Source of the DNA: Cellulomonas sp. NS3
Lineage (GTDB): Bacteria > Actinomycetota > Actinomycetes > Actinomycetales > Cellulomonadaceae
Direction of reading: 5' to 3'
Length of the DNA: 64,000 bases
NCBI RefSeq assembly: GCF_024757985.1
Contig: NZ_CP103289.1
Span: 2,418,001-2,482,000 of the forward strand
Part shown: piece after piece, positions 1 through 12,326 of the stretch
Numbering within the stretch: position 1 is the first letter of the stretch
How the letters are laid out: the number at the start of each line of letters is the position of its first letter
Translations under genes and position numbers: made by a program
The notes under the pieces: model-generated
The model's database searches: none
What the model was told of the DNA's origin: nothing
The model's input: the letters and a program-made list of their open reading frames with translations, nothing else

Positions 1-146
1 CGCCGGCGGGCCGACGGCGCCGCGGCCGTCCGGGCGCCCCGCCCCTGCGCGCGGGCCGCCCCGCGCTCGCGGCCCTGCCGGTCACGCCGGTCCGCCCCGC
101 CGCGGGGACGCTCGCCCGTGCCGCCCGTGCCGCCCGTGCCGCTCAT
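1..146 (-). CDS. rsmB: RsmB-like 16S rRNA m5C methyltransferase, N-terminal fragment (partial)
   Basis: Only the first 48 codons lie in the window. The frame opens with an ATG that shares an ATGA junction with the fmt stop, so it is the next gene of the same operon. The visible part is a Gly/Thr then Arg/Gly-rich leader (residues 1-40), with no catalytic motif yet. RsmB proteins of high-GC actinobacteria start with such a basic disordered stretch, and rsmB (also called sun or fmu) follows fmt in Mycobacterium and Streptomyces. The assignment therefore rests on position and composition, not on a domain. If correct, the product methylates C967 of 16S rRNA (E. coli numbering). Confidence 0.6.
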   Translation of the reverse strand, partial: MSGTGGTGGTGERPRGGADRRDRQGRERGAARAQGRGARTAAAPSARR

Positions 147-1093
147 GCGTGCTCCACCACGGCCGCACCGAGCACCGTGCCGGGCGCCGGGCGTGCGCCG
201 CGCGCCCAGTCGACGGCGGGCATCGTGCGCTTGCCCGCGGGGGTCACGTCCCCGAGGCGGACCGCGTGGGTCGCGGTGCCGACGAGCACCGCGTCCTTGC
301 CCGCCCGCAGCTCACCGGGCGCCAGGTCGGTCACGTCGGGGGCCGGCGTCACCGGGCCCAGCCCGAGCCGGGCCCCGTCCGGGGTGCGGGTCCAGGCGCC
401 CGGCGCGGGCGTGCAGCCACGCACGCGGCGGTCCACCGCGTACGCGGGGTGCTCCCAGCGCACCCGCGCGTCCTCGACCTCCAGCCGCGGGGCGTGGCTG
501 ACCCCCTCGGACGCCTGCGGCACCGGCGCGAGGATGCCGTCCTCGATCGCGTCGAGCGTGCTCACGAGCAGCCCGGCACCGGCCACCGCGAGCCGGCCGA
601 GCAGGTCGCCCGACGTGTCCCGCGGCCGGATCTGCTCCGTCAGGACCCCGAACACCGGACCGGTGTCGAGCCCCTCCTCGATCCGGAACGTGCTCGCGCC
701 CGTGACCTCGTCGCCCGCGAGCAGCGCGTGCTGCACGGGCGCCGCGCCGCGCCACGCCGGGAGCACCGAGAAGTGCAGGTTGACCCAGCCGTGCCGCGGC
801 ACGTCGAGCACGGCGGGCGGCAGCAGCGCCCCGTACGCGACCACGGGTGCGGCGTCCAGGTCGAGCTCGGCGAGCCGTGCCTGGAAATCGGCGTCCCGCG
901 GCGACCGCGGGGTCAGGACCTCGAGGCCCGCGTCCAGCGCGCGCTGCTTGACCGGGCTCGGCGCGAGGGTCCGGCCGCGCCCCGCACGGGCGTCCGGGCG
1001 GCTCAGCACCGCGACGACGTCGTGCCGGGAGGCGAGCAGGGCGTCGAGGGCCGGGACGGCGACGTCCGGGGTCCCGGCGAAGAGGAGGCGCAT
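143..1093 (-). CDS. fmt: Methionyl-tRNA formyltransferase
   Basis: The product transfers a formyl group from 10-formyl-THF to initiator Met-tRNA in the cytoplasm. The 316-residue length is normal. The N-terminal formyltransferase domain begins with MRLLFAGTP. It carries the catalytic N-x-H pair (Asn105, His107 in VNLHFSVLP), the RGAAPVQ loop and the catalytic Asp143 (EGLDTGP). The C-terminal tRNA-binding domain ends at VEHA. It is followed by an ATGA overlap with the presumed rsmB and preceded by a 33-base gap to the HAD gene, so it belongs to the priA-HAD-fmt-rsmB transcription unit. Assignment is secure. Confidence 0.96.
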   Translation of the reverse strand: MRLLFAGTPDVAVPALDALLASRHDVVAVLSRPDARAGRGRTLAPSPVKQRALDAGLEVLTPRSPRDADFQARLAELDLDAAPVVAYGALLPPAVLDVPRHGWVNLHFSVLPAWRGAAPVQHALLAGDEVTGASTFRIEEGLDTGPVFGVLTEQIRPRDTSGDLLGRLAVAGAGLLVSTLDAIEDGILAPVPQASEGVSHAPRLEVEDARVRWEHPAYAVDRRVRGCTPAPGAWTRTPDGARLGLGPVTPAPDVTDLAPGELRAGKDAVLVGTATHAVRLGDVTPAGKRTMPAVDWARGARPAPGTVLGAAVVEHA

Positions 1094-1126
1094 GGGCTCG
1101 ATCCTAGGCGGCGCCCCAGGACCCGT

Positions 1127-1753
1127 TCAGACGCCGACGCCCCGGGCGGCGAGCTCGGCACGGGCCGCCGCCGCCGTGGTGAAGAGCACGGCCGCGAACC
1201 CCTCGGCCGCCGCTCCCGCGACGTTCACCGGGCTGTCGTCGAGGAACACCGTGCGCGCGGGGTCGAGCGAGAACCGCTCCGCGAGCAGCCGGTAGATCCG
1301 CGGGTCCGGCTTGGCGACCCTCACCTCCCCCGAGACCAGCACGCCCTCGAGCAGCCCCACCGCGGGTGCCGCCGGCTCGGCGTGGTGGAACGTCTCCGCG
1401 GACCAGTTCGTCAGGCCCAGCACCCGCACCCCGGCCGCGAGGAGGTCCCGCACGAGCTCCTCCGAGCCGGGCACCGGCCCGGGCAGCGCGGCCCGGAAGT
1501 GCTCGACGTACAGGTCGAGGGCCGGCAGGTGCTGCGGCAGCCGGGCCTGCACGTCGGCGCGCGCGTGCGCCCAGGGCCGCCCCGCGTCCTGCAGGTGGTT
1601 GAACGCCGGGAAGTCGACGTCCCGGAAGAAGGCGTCGACCGCCGCGCGCGGGAGGCGCCCCTCGTACGGGCCGTACGGGTCCCAGCGGACCAGGACGTTG
1701 CCGAGGTCGAAGACGACCGCGTCCACGGGCGGCGCGGCGCCGGGGACGCTCAC
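1127..1753 (-). CDS. HAD-superfamily hydrolase (YihX/sEH-N-like phosphatase)
   Basis: A 208-residue HAD-family protein. Motif I is FDLGNVL with the nucleophile Asp16; as in the YihX group, the usual second Asp is replaced by Gly18. Motif II is Thr115 (GLTNWS), motif III Lys148 (VAKPDP) and motif IV Asp172-Asp173 (FLDDS). The helical cap lies between motifs I and II, as in subclass IA. The substrate cannot be read from sequence; YihX itself dephosphorylates alpha-glucose-1-phosphate. The gene starts with GTG in a GTGA overlap with the priA stop, so it is translationally coupled to priA. Its role beside priA and fmt is unknown. Confidence 0.85.
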   Translation of the reverse strand: MSVPGAAPPVDAVVFDLGNVLVRWDPYGPYEGRLPRAAVDAFFRDVDFPAFNHLQDAGRPWAHARADVQARLPQHLPALDLYVEHFRAALPGPVPGSEELVRDLLAAGVRVLGLTNWSAETFHHAEPAAPAVGLLEGVLVSGEVRVAKPDPRIYRLLAERFSLDPARTVFLDDSPVNVAGAAAEGFAAVLFTTAAAARAELAARGVGV

Positions 1754-4005
1754 AGCATCTCCGCCGGGTCGACCTGCACGCGCACCGTGCCGCCCTCGCG
1801 CCGCGCGCTGCGCACCGCGACCGACGCCGCGACGGTCCGCACGAGCGCATCGCCCGCCGCGACGGGGGCCCGCACGAGCGCCCGCACCTCCGGCTCGAAC
1901 GAGCCCTGCGCCGGTGCGGCAGCCGCCCGCGCGCGGCCCGACGCGACCCCGGTGCGCACGACGCCGGAGCCGCCCTCGTCGACCGGCACCGGGCCCAGCA
2001 CCTCCCCGCCGGGGGGCAGCTCGAGGCGCGCGAGCACCGCCCGGACCGCCTCGCGCCCACCCGTGACCGCCACGACCCGCACGGACGGCGGGAGCGCGAG
2101 CTCGTGGCGCTCGGCGAGCTCACGGGCGGCGAGACCCGCGGGGTCCCACCGCACGAGGGCCTGCGTGGGACGCGGTGCGCCGTCGCCGACCAGCAGGACG
2201 ACACCGCCGTCGGTCGTCGGGCGCACGAGCGCCGCCGCGGCGAGCCAGCGCCGCAGCGCGTCCTCCGCGCCCCGCAGCGACGTCGACGCGGACGCGACCG
2301 CCGCGTCGAGCAGCACCGCGGCCGCGTACCCGGCGTCGCACACCGGCTCGGCACCGGTGGTCGCGACGACCAGGGCGGGGGTCCCCGGCACGCTCGCGAG
2401 CACCCCGGTCGCCGACCGGGCCCCCGACGAGCGCACCGGCACCCCCGGGAACGCCCGGCCGAGCTCCTCGGCGGTCCGCTCGGATCCCACACGCACCGAC
2501 CGCAGGGCCCCCGCGCCGCACTCCGTGCACCGCCACCCCGTCGCGAGGCGCCCGCACCACCCGCACTGCGGCACGCCGTCGGCCGACGCGAGCGACAGCG
2601 GCCCGTGGCACGCCGTGCACCGCGCGAGCGCCCGGCACCGGCCGCACGCGACAGCCGGCAGGTAGCCCGCGCGGGGGACCTGGACGAGCACCGGACCGTG
2701 GGCGAGGTGCTCACGGATCGCGCGCCACGCCTCGCCGGGCAGCCGGGCCGACGCCGCGGCGCCCTCGCGCGCGAGCTCGACCGACGTGAGCGCCCGCACG
2801 CGCGGGGCCCGGGACCGCAGCACCGCGCGGTCGGCGCTCACCTCCCGCGCCCACCCGCTCTCGACGAGCGCCTGGGCCTCGACGCTGCGGGCGTGCGCGG
2901 CGAGCAGCACCGCGGTCCCCTCGAGCTCGGCGCGCAGCCGCACGACCTCCCGCACGTGCGGGTACGGCGCCCGCGGCTCGGCGTGCAGGTCGTCGCCGTC
3001 GTCCCAGCACACGACGAGGCCGAGGTCCTCGACCGGCGCGAACGCCGCCGCGCGCGTCCCGACCACGACGCGCGCCCGCCCGCGCAGCGCCGCGAGGAAC
3101 GCGCGGTACCGCGGCGCGGCGCCGTCCTCCGCCGCCAGGCGCACGTACCCGCCGGGGCGCTCGGGCGTGCACGGGGGGACCTCCACCCGGTCGAGCGCCT
3201 CGCACACCTGCGCCACGTCGCGCGCGTCGGGGACGACGACGAGCGCGCCCCGGCCCCCCACGAGGCACGCCTGGACGGCCTGCGCCACGGCGTCCGGCCA
3301 CCGCGCCCCGGCCGGGCCCGGCAGCGCCGTCCACACCGCGCGCGGCGAGGAGCCCGCCGCGAGGTGCTGCAGGAACGCGGGCCCGCCCCGGTACGGGAGC
3401 CACGCGTCGCCGGACAGGCGACCGTGCGCGGGTGGGGGGCTCGCCGCGTCCGGTGAGGACCCGTCCGCTGCCTCCGGGACGGTCGCCTCCGCTGTCGCGG
3501 GCGCCACGGACGCCTCGGGCTCGCCCGCTGCGGGCCCCTCGGACTCGACGCGCGCATGCCGCGGGGGGATCGCGAGCCGCAGGACGTCCGCGAGCGTCCC
3601 GGCGTACCGGTCGGCGACCGCGCGCGCCAGGCGCGCCACCACGTCGCTGAGCACCGGCTCGGCCGAGACGACCCGCCGCAGCGGCTGGAGCGCGCCGTCG
3701 TGCTCGGCGTCCAGGGTGCGCGCGAGCACGTACCCGTCGACGTCCTGGCGCCCGAAGCGCACCTTGACGCGGGTCCCGGGAACGGCGTCCGCCGAGAGCG
3801 CCTCCGGGACGAGGTACTCGAACACCCGGTCGAGGTGCGCGGGCGGCAGGTCGATGCACACGCGGGCGACCGGCAGGGACGCCGCGGGCTCGAGCCCCTC
3901 GGCGGTGCGCCGACGGGCCGCCGACCGCCCGCGGCCCGGGAGCACGGGCTCCGGGAGCCCCGCGAGGGTCAGCTGCTCCCCCGCTGCACCGCCCGTCGCC
4001 TCCAC
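1750..4005 (-). CDS. priA: Primosomal protein N' PriA, actinobacterial type lacking the helicase P-loop
   Basis: Replication restart protein of 751 residues. The N-terminal DNA-binding domain is visible (VCIDLPPAHLDRVFEYLVP, then VKVRFGRQDVDGYV, about residues 48-110). The zinc-binding region has eight cysteines in CxxC pairs (CGRC, CTAC, CGWC, CTEC). In place of the GxTGSGKT Walker A of proteobacterial PriA there is ALPGPAGARW, so ATP-driven helicase activity is unlikely. This loss is known for actinobacterial PriA, which is annotated as probable or inactive helicase, so it is not a local mutation. It may still act as a primosome loading platform. It lies between metK and the HAD gene. Confidence 0.9.
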   Translation of the reverse strand: MEATGGAAGEQLTLAGLPEPVLPGRGRSAARRRTAEGLEPAASLPVARVCIDLPPAHLDRVFEYLVPEALSADAVPGTRVKVRFGRQDVDGYVLARTLDAEHDGALQPLRRVVSAEPVLSDVVARLARAVADRYAGTLADVLRLAIPPRHARVESEGPAAGEPEASVAPATAEATVPEAADGSSPDAASPPPAHGRLSGDAWLPYRGGPAFLQHLAAGSSPRAVWTALPGPAGARWPDAVAQAVQACLVGGRGALVVVPDARDVAQVCEALDRVEVPPCTPERPGGYVRLAAEDGAAPRYRAFLAALRGRARVVVGTRAAAFAPVEDLGLVVCWDDGDDLHAEPRAPYPHVREVVRLRAELEGTAVLLAAHARSVEAQALVESGWAREVSADRAVLRSRAPRVRALTSVELAREGAAASARLPGEAWRAIREHLAHGPVLVQVPRAGYLPAVACGRCRALARCTACHGPLSLASADGVPQCGWCGRLATGWRCTECGAGALRSVRVGSERTAEELGRAFPGVPVRSSGARSATGVLASVPGTPALVVATTGAEPVCDAGYAAAVLLDAAVASASTSLRGAEDALRRWLAAAALVRPTTDGGVVLLVGDGAPRPTQALVRWDPAGLAARELAERHELALPPSVRVVAVTGGREAVRAVLARLELPPGGEVLGPVPVDEGGSGVVRTGVASGRARAAAAPAQGSFEPEVRALVRAPVAAGDALVRTVAASVAVRSARREGGTVRVQVDPAEML

Positions 4006-4175
4006 GCCTCTATCTCACCATCGACGACCGACCCCGCGGACCGCTCCGTCCACCGGTCGCCGCGCACGGCGCCGTCGGGCCTGTCACCGCCGCACCGAGC
4101 CGCCGCCCGCCGCCGCCGCGCGACCCGCCGCCGAGCCGCGGGGAGCACCGCCGGGAGCGCCGCCGCCGGTACGCG

Positions 4176-4212
4176 ACGAGCCCGCCCGGCCAGGTGGGCC
4201 GGACGGGCTCGT
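4176..4212 (-). terminator. Stem-loop downstream of metK
   Basis: Two 16-base arms pair with one mismatch around a 5-base loop (aggtg), about 80 bases past the metK stop. There is no clear U-tract, which is common for terminators of high-GC actinobacteria. The rest of the 288-base metK-priA gap is GC-rich sequence with no convincing ORF. The hairpin implies that priA is either read through or has its own promoter in the gap. Confidence 0.6.
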
Positions 4213-4293
4213 GCTGCAGGACCGCAGGGTCGCAGCCGGGAGGAGACCCCGTGCGGCAGAGGACGCCGCACGCGGTGACGGACCCGTCGCGCG

Positions 4294-5496
4294 TCAGCCC
4301 ACCGCGCTGATCAGGTCCGCGGTGCGGTCCGCGCGCTCCCACGTGAAGTCGGCGAGCTCGCGGCCGAAGTGCCCGTACGCCGCGGTCTGCTGGTAGATCG
4401 GCCGCAGCAGGTCCAGGTCGCGGATGATCGCGGCCGGACGCAGGTCGAACACCTCACGGATCGCAGCCGTCAGACGCCCGACCGGGACGGTGCCCGTGCC
4501 GAACGTCTCGACGTAGAGGCCGACGGGGTGCGCCTTGCCGATCGCGTACGCGACCTGCACCTCGCAGCGCCGCGCCAGGCCCGCGGCGACGACGTTCTTG
4601 GCGACCCAGCGCATCGCGTAGGCGGCCGAGCGGTCGACCTTCGACGGGTCCTTGCCCGAGAACGCACCGCCTCCGTGACGGGCCATGCCGCCGTAGGTGT
4701 CGACGATGATCTTGCGGCCCGTGAGCCCGGCGTCGCCCTGCGGCCCACCGACGACGAACGTGCCCGTCGGGTTCACGAGGAGCCGGAAGTCGCTGGCGTC
4801 GAGGTCCAGGTCGGCGACGACCGGCTTGACGACCAGGTCCGCGATCGCGGGCGCGAGGGTCGTCTCGAGGTGGACGTCCGGGTCGTGCTGCGTCGAGAGG
4901 ACCACGGTGTCGAGGCGCACCGCGCGGTCGCCGTCGTAGCCGATGGTCACCTGCGTCTTGCCGTCGGGGCGCAGCCCGGGCACGACGCCCTCCTTGCGCA
5001 CGGCCGCGAGGCGCTCCGCGAGGCGGTGCGCGAGCCAGATCGGCAGGGGCAGGAGGCTCGGGGTGTCGTCGCTCGCGTACCCGAACATGAGGCCCTGGTC
5101 GCCGGCGCCCTGCAGGTCGAGGGGGTCGAGGTCGCCGCTGTCGACGCGGACCTCGAGCGCCTTGTCGACGCCCTGGGCGATGTCGGGCGACTGCTGCCCG
5201 ATCGAGACGGACACGCCGCACGAGTCGCCGTCGAAGCCGATGTGGGAGGAGGTGTAGCCGATGCCCCGGACGACCTCGCGCACCACCTGCGGGATCTCGA
5301 CGTACGCGCTCGTGGTGACCTCGCCGGCGACGTGCACCAGGCCGGTCGTCACCATCGTCTCGACGGCCACCCGGGCCGAGGGGTCCTGCTCGAGGATCGC
5401 GTCGAGGATCGCGTCGGAGATCTGGTCGCAGATCTTGTCGGGGTGCCCCTCGGTCACGGACTCGGACGTGAACAGGCGCATGTCGGGCTCGGTCAT
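4294..5496 (-). CDS. metK: S-adenosylmethionine synthase
   Basis: Makes S-adenosylmethionine from ATP and methionine. About 400 residues, full length. It has the N-terminal signature [19 protein letters not shown], the ATP-binding hexapeptide GAGDQG followed by LMFGYA, and the glycine-rich [19 protein letters not shown] loop. I place the start at ATG (MTEPDMRLF). An in-frame GTG lies two codons upstream (position 5502), directly after the coaBC stop. Neither start has a good Shine-Dalgarno sequence, so initiation probably depends on coupling to coaBC. No room exists for a SAM riboswitch upstream. Confidence 0.96.
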   Translation of the reverse strand: MTEPDMRLFTSESVTEGHPDKICDQISDAILDAILEQDPSARVAVETMVTTGLVHVAGEVTTSAYVEIPQVVREVVRGIGYTSSHIGFDGDSCGVSVSIGQQSPDIAQGVDKALEVRVDSGDLDPLDLQGAGDQGLMFGYASDDTPSLLPLPIWLAHRLAERLAAVRKEGVVPGLRPDGKTQVTIGYDGDRAVRLDTVVLSTQHDPDVHLETTLAPAIADLVVKPVVADLDLDASDFRLLVNPTGTFVVGGPQGDAGLTGRKIIVDTYGGMARHGGGAFSGKDPSKVDRSAAYAMRWVAKNVVAAGLARRCEVQVAYAIGKAHPVGLYVETFGTGTVPVGRLTAAIREVFDLRPAAIIRDLDLLRPIYQQTAAYGHFGRELADFTWERADRTADLISAVG

Positions 5497-5505
5497 GCGC
5501 ACAGG

Positions 5506-6726
5506 TTACTGGCCGTGCGCTCGGCCCCGGAGCAGAACGGCGTCCCAGACGGCGTGCGCGACGTCGTCCTTCGAGCCCGCCGCGACCGCCACGACGTCGC
5601 CGTCCCCGTCGAGGACCGTCACGTCGTTATCGGCCGTCCCGAAGCCGCGCCCGCCGCCGACCGCGTTGACGACGAGGAGGTCGGCGCCCTTGCGCCGGGC
5701 CTTCGCACGCCCGTGGTCCAGCACACTGCCCGAGGCGTCCCCCGTCTCGGCCGCGAAGCCGACGACGACCTGGCCCTCCCGCAGCCGCGGGGCCGAGAGC
5801 TCCGCGAGGATGTCGGGCGTCTGGACGAGCTCGAGCACGCGGGTCCCGCCTGCGGCGTCGTCGGCGCCCTTCTTGATCTTGGTCTCGGCCGCCGTCGCGG
5901 GCCGGAAGTCGGCGACCGCGGCCGCCATCACGACGACGTCGGCGTCCTTGGCCGCGGCACGCACCGCGTCGCGCAGCTCCGCCGAGGTCTCGACGGGCAC
6001 CACGGCCACGCCCTCGGGGGTGGGCAGCGTCACGTTCGCGGCCACGAGCGTCACCTGGGCGCCCCGCACCGCCGCCGCCCGCGCGAGCGCGTAGCCCTGG
6101 CGGCCCGAGGACCGGTTGCCGAGGAAGCGGACGGGGTCCAGCGGCTCGCGCGTGCCCCCGGCCGAGACGACGACGTGCCGCCCGGCCAGGTCCTGCGCGG
6201 CAGGCCGCACGAGCGCGAGGGCCGCCGCCGCGATGGCCTCCGGCTCGGGGAGCCGGCCGGGGCCGGTGTCGGCACCCGTGAGGCGGCCGGAGTCCGGGTC
6301 GAGCACGTGGACGCCACGCGCGCGCAGGGTCTCGACGTTCGCGCGCGTCGCCGGGTGCTCCCACATCTCCGTGTGCATCGCCGGCGCGAGCAGGACCGGG
6401 CAGCGCGCCGTGAGCAGCGTCGCGGTCAGCAGGTCGTCCGCACGGCCGGTCGCGGCCCGCGAGAGCAGGTCCGCGGTGGCCGGGGCGACGACCACGAGGT
6501 CGGCGTTCTTGCCGAGCCGCACGTGCGGGACCTGGTCGACGTCCTCGAACACGCGCGTCGTCACCGGTGCGCCGGACAGCGCCTCCCACGTCGCGCGACC
6601 CACGAACTCCAGCGCGGAGTCGGTCGGCACGACGCGCACGTCGTGGCCGGCCTCGACGAGCAGGCGCAGCAGCAGCACGGCCTTGTACGCCGCGATGCCG
6701 CCGGCGACGCCGAGGACGATCCGCAT
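5506..6726 (-). CDS. coaBC: Bifunctional phosphopantothenoylcysteine decarboxylase/phosphopantothenate-cysteine ligase
   Basis: Catalyses two consecutive steps of coenzyme A synthesis. The N-terminal CoaC flavoprotein half (about 1-185) has GVAGGIAAYKA, the catalytic His in VPHVRLGK, and PAMHTEMW; mycobacterial CoaC likewise has His in this PxMNxxMW-type motif. The C-terminal CoaB half shows SAGGTREPLDPVRFLGNRSSG, AAAVADFRP and the KIKK lysine motif with VGFAAETGD. It is 406 residues long and starts with ATG. Downstream, metK begins within a few bases; upstream, rpoZ ends 31 bases away. The rpoZ-coaBC-metK order is typical of actinobacteria. Confidence 0.96.
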   Translation of the reverse strand: MRIVLGVAGGIAAYKAVLLLRLLVEAGHDVRVVPTDSALEFVGRATWEALSGAPVTTRVFEDVDQVPHVRLGKNADLVVVAPATADLLSRAATGRADDLLTATLLTARCPVLLAPAMHTEMWEHPATRANVETLRARGVHVLDPDSGRLTGADTGPGRLPEPEAIAAAALALVRPAAQDLAGRHVVVSAGGTREPLDPVRFLGNRSSGRQGYALARAAAVRGAQVTLVAANVTLPTPEGVAVVPVETSAELRDAVRAAAKDADVVVMAAAVADFRPATAAETKIKKGADDAAGGTRVLELVQTPDILAELSAPRLREGQVVVGFAAETGDASGSVLDHGRAKARRKGADLLVVNAVGGGRGFGTADNDVTVLDGDGDVVAVAAGSKDDVAHAVWDAVLLRGRAHGQ

Positions 6727-6757
6727 GGTCGGGACGCCGGGAGGGACGGGGCCGAGG

Positions 6758-7021
6758 TCAGCCCTCGGTGGCCTCGACCGTCAGCAGCCCGCCGTCGATC
6801 TCGCGCATCGCGATCGACAGGGCCTTCTCCTGCGGGCGGGTCTCGACGAGCGGCCCGACGTACTCGAGCAGGCCCTCGTTGAGCTGGGAGTAGTACGCGT
6901 TGATCTGGCGCGCGCGCTTGGCGGCGTAGATGACGAGCGCGTACTTGGAGTCCGCGCGCTCGAGCAGCTGGTCGATGGGCGGGTCGGTGATGCCGACGGG
7001 TGCAGCGACGGTTCCGGACAC
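6758..7021 (-). CDS. rpoZ: RNA polymerase omega subunit
   Basis: Small core RNA polymerase assembly subunit of 87 residues. The conserved body includes [31 protein letters not shown] (given here only as an overlapping landmark ending at the QIN) and YVGPLVE, both near-identical to mycobacterial omega. A longer frame opens at a TTG, but a GGGAG Shine-Dalgarno lies six bases before the GTG used here, so I prefer the shorter start ([15 protein letters not shown]). It sits between gmk and coaBC in the standard actinobacterial order. Confidence 0.93.
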   Translation of the reverse strand: MSGTVAAPVGITDPPIDQLLERADSKYALVIYAAKRARQINAYYSQLNEGLLEYVGPLVETRPQEKALSIAMREIDGGLLTVEATEG

Positions 7022-7063
7022 GGTGGACTCCCGCAAGGACGAAGGGGTGGGACTGACGCCAGT

Positions 7064-7630
7064 CTACCTGGTCGGCAGTCCCATGACCCGGACCAGCTCG
7101 TCGGTCGCCCGCCGCACGTCGTCGTTGACGATCACGTGGTCGAACTCGGGCTCCGCGGCGAGCTCGACGCGCGCCGTCGCGAGCCGTCGCTCCCGCTCCT
7201 CCGGCCCCTCGGTCCCCCGCCCCACGAGCCGGCGCTCGAGCTCCTCGAACGACGGCGGCGCGAGGAACACGAACCGCGCACCGGGCATGGTCGAGCGGAC
7301 CTGCCGCGCACCCTGCAGGTCGATCTCGAGCAGCGCCGGCGCGCCCGCCGCGAGCCGCTCCTCGACCTGGCGCCGCGGCGTGCCGTACCGGTTGCGGCCG
7401 TGCACGACCGCCCACTCGAGCAGCTCGCCGCCCTCCGCCATGGCGTCGAACTCGGCCGGGGTCACGAAGTGGTAGTGCACGCCCTCGACCTCGCCCGGTC
7501 GCGGCTCACGCGTCGTCGCGGAGACGGACAACCAGATCTCGGGGTAGCGCTCGCGGATGTCGGCGGAGACCGTGCCCTTGCCGACGGCGGTCGGTCCGGC
7601 GAGAACGGTGAGCCGGGCTGGCGTCGTCAT
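7064..7630 (-). CDS. gmk: Guanylate kinase
   Basis: Phosphorylates GMP to GDP. The 188-residue protein has the P-loop GPTAVGKGT (residues 12-20), the GMP-binding segment [22 protein letters not shown] and YGTP, and the lid with [14 protein letters not shown]. It lies between mihF and rpoZ. In actinobacteria mihF, gmk and rpoZ are nearly always adjacent. Start is ATG. The assignment is secure. Confidence 0.96.
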   Translation of the reverse strand: MTTPARLTVLAGPTAVGKGTVSADIRERYPEIWLSVSATTREPRPGEVEGVHYHFVTPAEFDAMAEGGELLEWAVVHGRNRYGTPRRQVEERLAAGAPALLEIDLQGARQVRSTMPGARFVFLAPPSFEELERRLVGRGTEGPEERERRLATARVELAAEPEFDHVIVNDDVRRATDELVRVMGLPTR

Positions 7631-7678
7631 GGGTGCTGCGGTGCTCCTGGCCTGGTGCTGCGTGGATCCGGCTGGTCA

Positions 7679-7699
7679 GAGGCACACGGTACGTGCCTC
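7679..7699 (-). terminator. Stem-loop after mihF
   Basis: A perfect 7-base inverted repeat (gaggcac/gtgcctc) with a 7-base loop starts five bases past the mihF stop and before gmk. No U-tract is present. It could end or attenuate the mihF transcript. Confidence 0.45.
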
Positions 7700-7704
7700 C
7701 GGGC

Positions 7705-8016
7705 TCACCCGAAGCGGTCGACGAGCGCCTTGACCTGGTGCGGACCCAGGCCACGGACGCGCCGCGTCTCGGAGATGCCGATCTCCGAGATGATGGCGCG
7801 CGCCTTAACCTTGCCGACGCCCGGCAGGGACTCGAGGAGCGCGAGCACCTTGAGCTTGCCGATCGTCTCGTCCGCCTGGCCCTGGGCGATCACCTCGGAG
7901 AGCGTGCCCTGAGAGTACTTGAGTCGGTTCTTGACCTCGGCACGGGCCTGCCGGGCCGCGGCCGCCTTCTCGAGTGCTGCTGCGCGTTGTTCGGGGGTCA
8001 AGGGGGGAAGAGCCAC
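7705..8016 (-). CDS. mihF: Integration host factor, actinobacterial type (mIHF)
   Basis: Nucleoid-associated protein unrelated to E. coli IHF. It binds and bends DNA and is essential in mycobacteria. The 103 residues begin VALPPLTPEQRAAALEKA, the usual start of the family in Streptomyces and Micrococcales. The helix-two-turn-helix DNA-binding segment is visible as LLESLPGVGKVKARAII and GISETRRVRGLG. An in-frame GTG three codons upstream sits directly on the GAGAAGG Shine-Dalgarno, so the later GTG, eight bases after it, is the better start. It lies between pyrF and gmk. Confidence 0.93.
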   Translation of the reverse strand: MALPPLTPEQRAAALEKAAAARQARAEVKNRLKYSQGTLSEVIAQGQADETIGKLKVLALLESLPGVGKVKARAIISEIGISETRRVRGLGPHQVKALVDRFG

Positions 8017-8056
8017 TCGAGTCACCTTCTCGTCCGCGGGATGTGATCGTGCTCCG

Positions 8057-8086
8057 AACCTAGCGACCGGGGGGCGGGTCCGCCAA
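8057..8086 (-). promoter_or_regulatory. Candidate housekeeping promoter of mihF
   Basis: On the minus strand TTGGCG and TAGGTT are separated by 18 bases, 41 bases upstream of the chosen mihF start, in the short pyrF-mihF gap. Both hexamers are good for a high-GC sigma-70-type promoter. The call is by eye only. Confidence 0.5.
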
Positions 8087-8094
8087 CGCGACGC

Positions 8095-8951
8095 TCAGCG
8101 GAGTGCAGCTGCGGCCTCGTGGGCGGCGTTCTGCGCCGCTGCCAGCAACGACGCTCGGTCCGGCCCGGCGGCGAGGACCGCCCGGGACGACGACGCGAGC
8201 ACCGCGCGTCGCGCGGTCCCGAAGACGCGCGCGAGCTCCGCGGACCCGGCGCCCTGCGCCCCGACCCCGGGCGCCAGCAGGGGCCCCCGGACCGCGGCGA
8301 GGTCGACGCCGAGGCGCTGCGCGGCGTCGCCGGTCGTGGCGCCGACGACGAGCCCGACGGACCCCAGCTCCCCGCCCGTCGCCGCGAGCTCCGCGGCGTT
8401 GAGCGCGGCGGCCTGCGCCGCGACCGCGGCGGCGACCGCGGTCCCGTCCGGTCCGGTCGCGTGCTGCACGGACGCGCCCTCGGGGTTGGACGTGAGCGCG
8501 AGCACGAACAGCCCCCGCCCGGAGGCCGCGGCGGCCTCGACCGCGGGCGTGAGCGACCCGAAGCCGAGGTAGGGCGAGACCGTGAGCGCGTCGCCGGCGA
8601 GCGGGGAGCCCTCGCGCAGGTAGGCGTCGGCGTACCCGGCCATCGTCGAGCCGATGTCGCCGCGCTTGGCGTCGACGACCACGAGCGTGCCCGTCTCGCG
8701 TCCGGCGGCGACGACCTCCTCGAGCACCGCGACGCCGGCCGAGCCGTGCCGCTCGTAGAGGGCCGACTGCGGCTTGAGCGCCGCGACCTTCCCCGCGAGG
8801 GCGTCGAGCACGCCGAGGCTGAACGCGCGCAGGCCCGCGACGTCGTCCGCCAGGTCCCAGTCGCGCAGCAGCCCGGGGTGCGGGTCCAGGCCGACGCACA
8901 GCGGCCCGTGCGCGTCCATGGCCGCCGCGAGGCGGGCACCGAACGGCGCGG

Positions 8952-8955
<4 letters not shown>
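8095..8955 (-). CDS. pyrF: Orotidine 5'-phosphate decarboxylase
   Basis: Last step of UMP synthesis. The 286-residue protein is of the long (type 2) actinobacterial class. Visible are GLDPHPGLL near the N-terminus and the catalytic [12 protein letters not shown] segment, where the Asp/Lys/Asp charge network resides. Also visible are SPYLGFGSL and the phosphate-binding LAPGVGAQG. It starts with GTG in a GTGA overlap with the carB stop, closing the pyr operon. A much longer open frame upstream is antisense-like read-through inside carB and is not coding. Confidence 0.95.

Positions 8956-12325
<3,370 letters not shown>

Positions 12326-12326
<1 letters not shown>

Noticed and set aside
149-2665. 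838-codon open frame on the plus strand
   Set aside because: It lies antisense to fmt, the HAD gene and priA, is extremely Arg/Ala/Gly-rich and matches no family. It is typical high-GC shadow coding.
2665-2900. Other minus-strand frames within priA suggesting a frameshift
   Set aside because: The 751-residue PriA frame is continuous from the DNA-binding domain through the zinc region to the C-terminus.
5497-5560. SAM riboswitch before metK
   Set aside because: metK starts within ten bases of the coaBC stop, so there is no room for an aptamer.
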